Source: an uncultured Prevotella sp.
Lineage (GTDB): Bacteria; Bacteroidota; Bacteroidia; Bacteroidales; Bacteroidaceae
Direction: 5' to 3'
DNA: 13,436 nt
Assembly (NCBI GenBank): GCA_934217675.1
Contig: CAKQCV010000061.1
Coordinates: 1 to 13,436, forward strand
Part shown: positions 12,661 through 13,436 of the stretch, piece after piece
Numbering within the stretch: position 1 is the first letter of the stretch
Layout of the letters: each line of letters starts with the position of its first letter
Translations under genes and position numbers: made by a program
Notes under the pieces: model-generated
Told to the model about the DNA's origin: nothing
Seen by the model: only the letters and a program-made list of their open reading frames with translations
Databases searched by the model: none

Positions 12661-13436
12661 TTAAGTTAAAAATATCATTTCTATCATTTTATTCAAATAC
12701 GCTCCATCCTTTTTTTCGAATAGAACATGATTTTTGGCGAACACCTCTTCGGCAAACTGTTCTTTTGTCCAAAATTCAACTTGCTCCATAGGAGTATTGC
12801 TGAGAACAAAGCTGTTCATAATTATGTTTGGGTTGGCGACCTGTGCAGCCACATCTGTCTGCAGATAATGGAAGAGCTGAATCTTCGGGTCTGTTAGACC
12901 TTTGAGATTGCGGATGCCCTTCGGATCGATGAACGTAAGATACTGCTTTTCGCCATCCACTATCCAAAGAATAAAGTCGGGATAGAAGTTGTTTGCCTCG
13001 AAAAAGCCCAAGCCTTTCTTGCTCTCGTTACGAAGTAGATACACCTGCTTACCTGCCAAAATATCATCCTGATGCTCATGGCAATACTGGCGGAAAGCCT
13101 CGATAAAGTTCTTCTCACCTAGATTTAGCGGTACTGGACTTACTTGTAAGATAGGTTCTCCTGTTACCTCATCTAAGAACGGACGTTTGCCGTTCACATC
13201 CCGCTCTGCTAAGAAAAATAAGGGCTTATAGAGATGTACATCTACATTCAGGGCTTTGAAGCAATTGTCGAAGATACGATCACGATGGAAGTTATCTTGC
13301 TCAACATCCTCCTTCACTGACATCACGTGGTCGATAAGTCCCACCTTGTCGTTTCTTACTTTCACAATGTACTCTTCCGGCATACCAATATTATAATAGG
13401 TGACACGGGTGTCCTTCAGATGCTTCTGCTCTTCCC
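12661..13436 (-). CDS. C-terminal part of a helicase/restriction-type protein with PD-(D/E)XK motif (runs off right edge)
   Basis: The frame is open from the right edge, with 17 codons before the first internal ATG at 13381-13383, so this is the last ~257 residues of a longer protein. NNFYPDF followed by LTFIDPKG (around 12979 and 12927) is a PD-(D/E)XK nuclease core of the kind at the C-terminus of type III restriction Res subunits and related DEAD/DEAH helicases; the usual E-x-K is D-P-K here. Other parts (FLAERDVNGKRPFLDEVTG; FHYLQTDVAAQ) fit that family by general character only. The helicase motifs would lie outside the window. It probably belongs to a restriction or other DNA-defence locus extending to the right; that is inference. 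Confidence 0.65.
   Translation of the reverse strand, partial: EEQKHLKDTRVTYYNIGMPEEYIVKVRNDKVGLIDHVMSVKEDVEQDNFHRDRIFDNCFKALNVDVHLYKPLFFLAERDVNGKRPFLDEVTGEPILQVSPVPLNLGEKNFIEAFRQYCHEHQDDILAGKQVYLLRNESKKGLGFFEANNFYPDFILWIVDGEKQYLTFIDPKGIRNLKGLTDPKIQLFHYLQTDVAAQVANPNIIMNSFVLSNTPMEQVEFWTKEQFAEEVFAKNHVLFEKKDGAYLNKMIEMIFLT

Overview
The window looks like a chromosomal segment of a Bacteroidota bacterium, most likely Prevotella or a close relative. The reasons are AT-rich intergenic DNA, Bacteroidota-type promoter boxes (TTTG / TAnnTTTG), mostly weak Shine-Dalgarno sequences, a hybrid kinase ending in a Bacteroidota-style HPt domain, an exported bleomycin-hydrolase-type peptidase, and a remnant of the AAA-ATPase/PD-(D/E)XK family that is abundant in this group. 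Genus is inference from family flavour only; no rRNA or other marker gene is present.

Left part (1-4760, minus strand): a compact carbohydrate-use operon read leftward. It holds a 12-TM MFS sugar-type transporter, an overlapping GH78-like alpha-L-rhamnosidase without a signal peptide, and a lipoprotein glycoside hydrolase that runs off the left edge. The layout suggests outer cleavage, import, then cytoplasmic cleavage of a (probably rhamnose-containing) glycoside. No SusC/SusD pair is visible.

Centre (about 4960-9624): the most interesting block. A canonical sigma-54 promoter (-24 GG / -12 GC, exact 10-base spacing) lies at 5084-5099. It is preceded at about -145 to -95 by a cluster of five TGTGGAA/TTCCACA half-sites. 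It drives a 99-residue exported Ser/Thr/Pro-rich protein with 7-residue repeats. Next come a terminator, a hybrid histidine kinase (sensor-HisKA-HATPase-REC-HPt), and, tail to tail with it, an NtrC-class sigma-54 activator (REC-AAA+-Fis HTH). Together these look like a complete phosphorelay circuit: sensor, activator, enhancer, sigma-54 promoter and small secreted output protein.

Right part (9803-13436): a small RelA/SpoT-like HD hydrolase with a short unknown ORF just upstream on the minus strand; a promoter followed by a pseudogene of the AAA-ATPase/PD-(D/E)XK family that kept only its first ~12 codons and its C-terminal nuclease domain; an exported C1-family aminopeptidase (PepC/bleomycin hydrolase type) with a strong terminator; and the C-terminal part of a helicase/restriction-type protein with a PD-(D/E)XK motif, running off the right edge on the minus strand. 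No tRNA, rRNA, CRISPR array or insertion sequence was seen.
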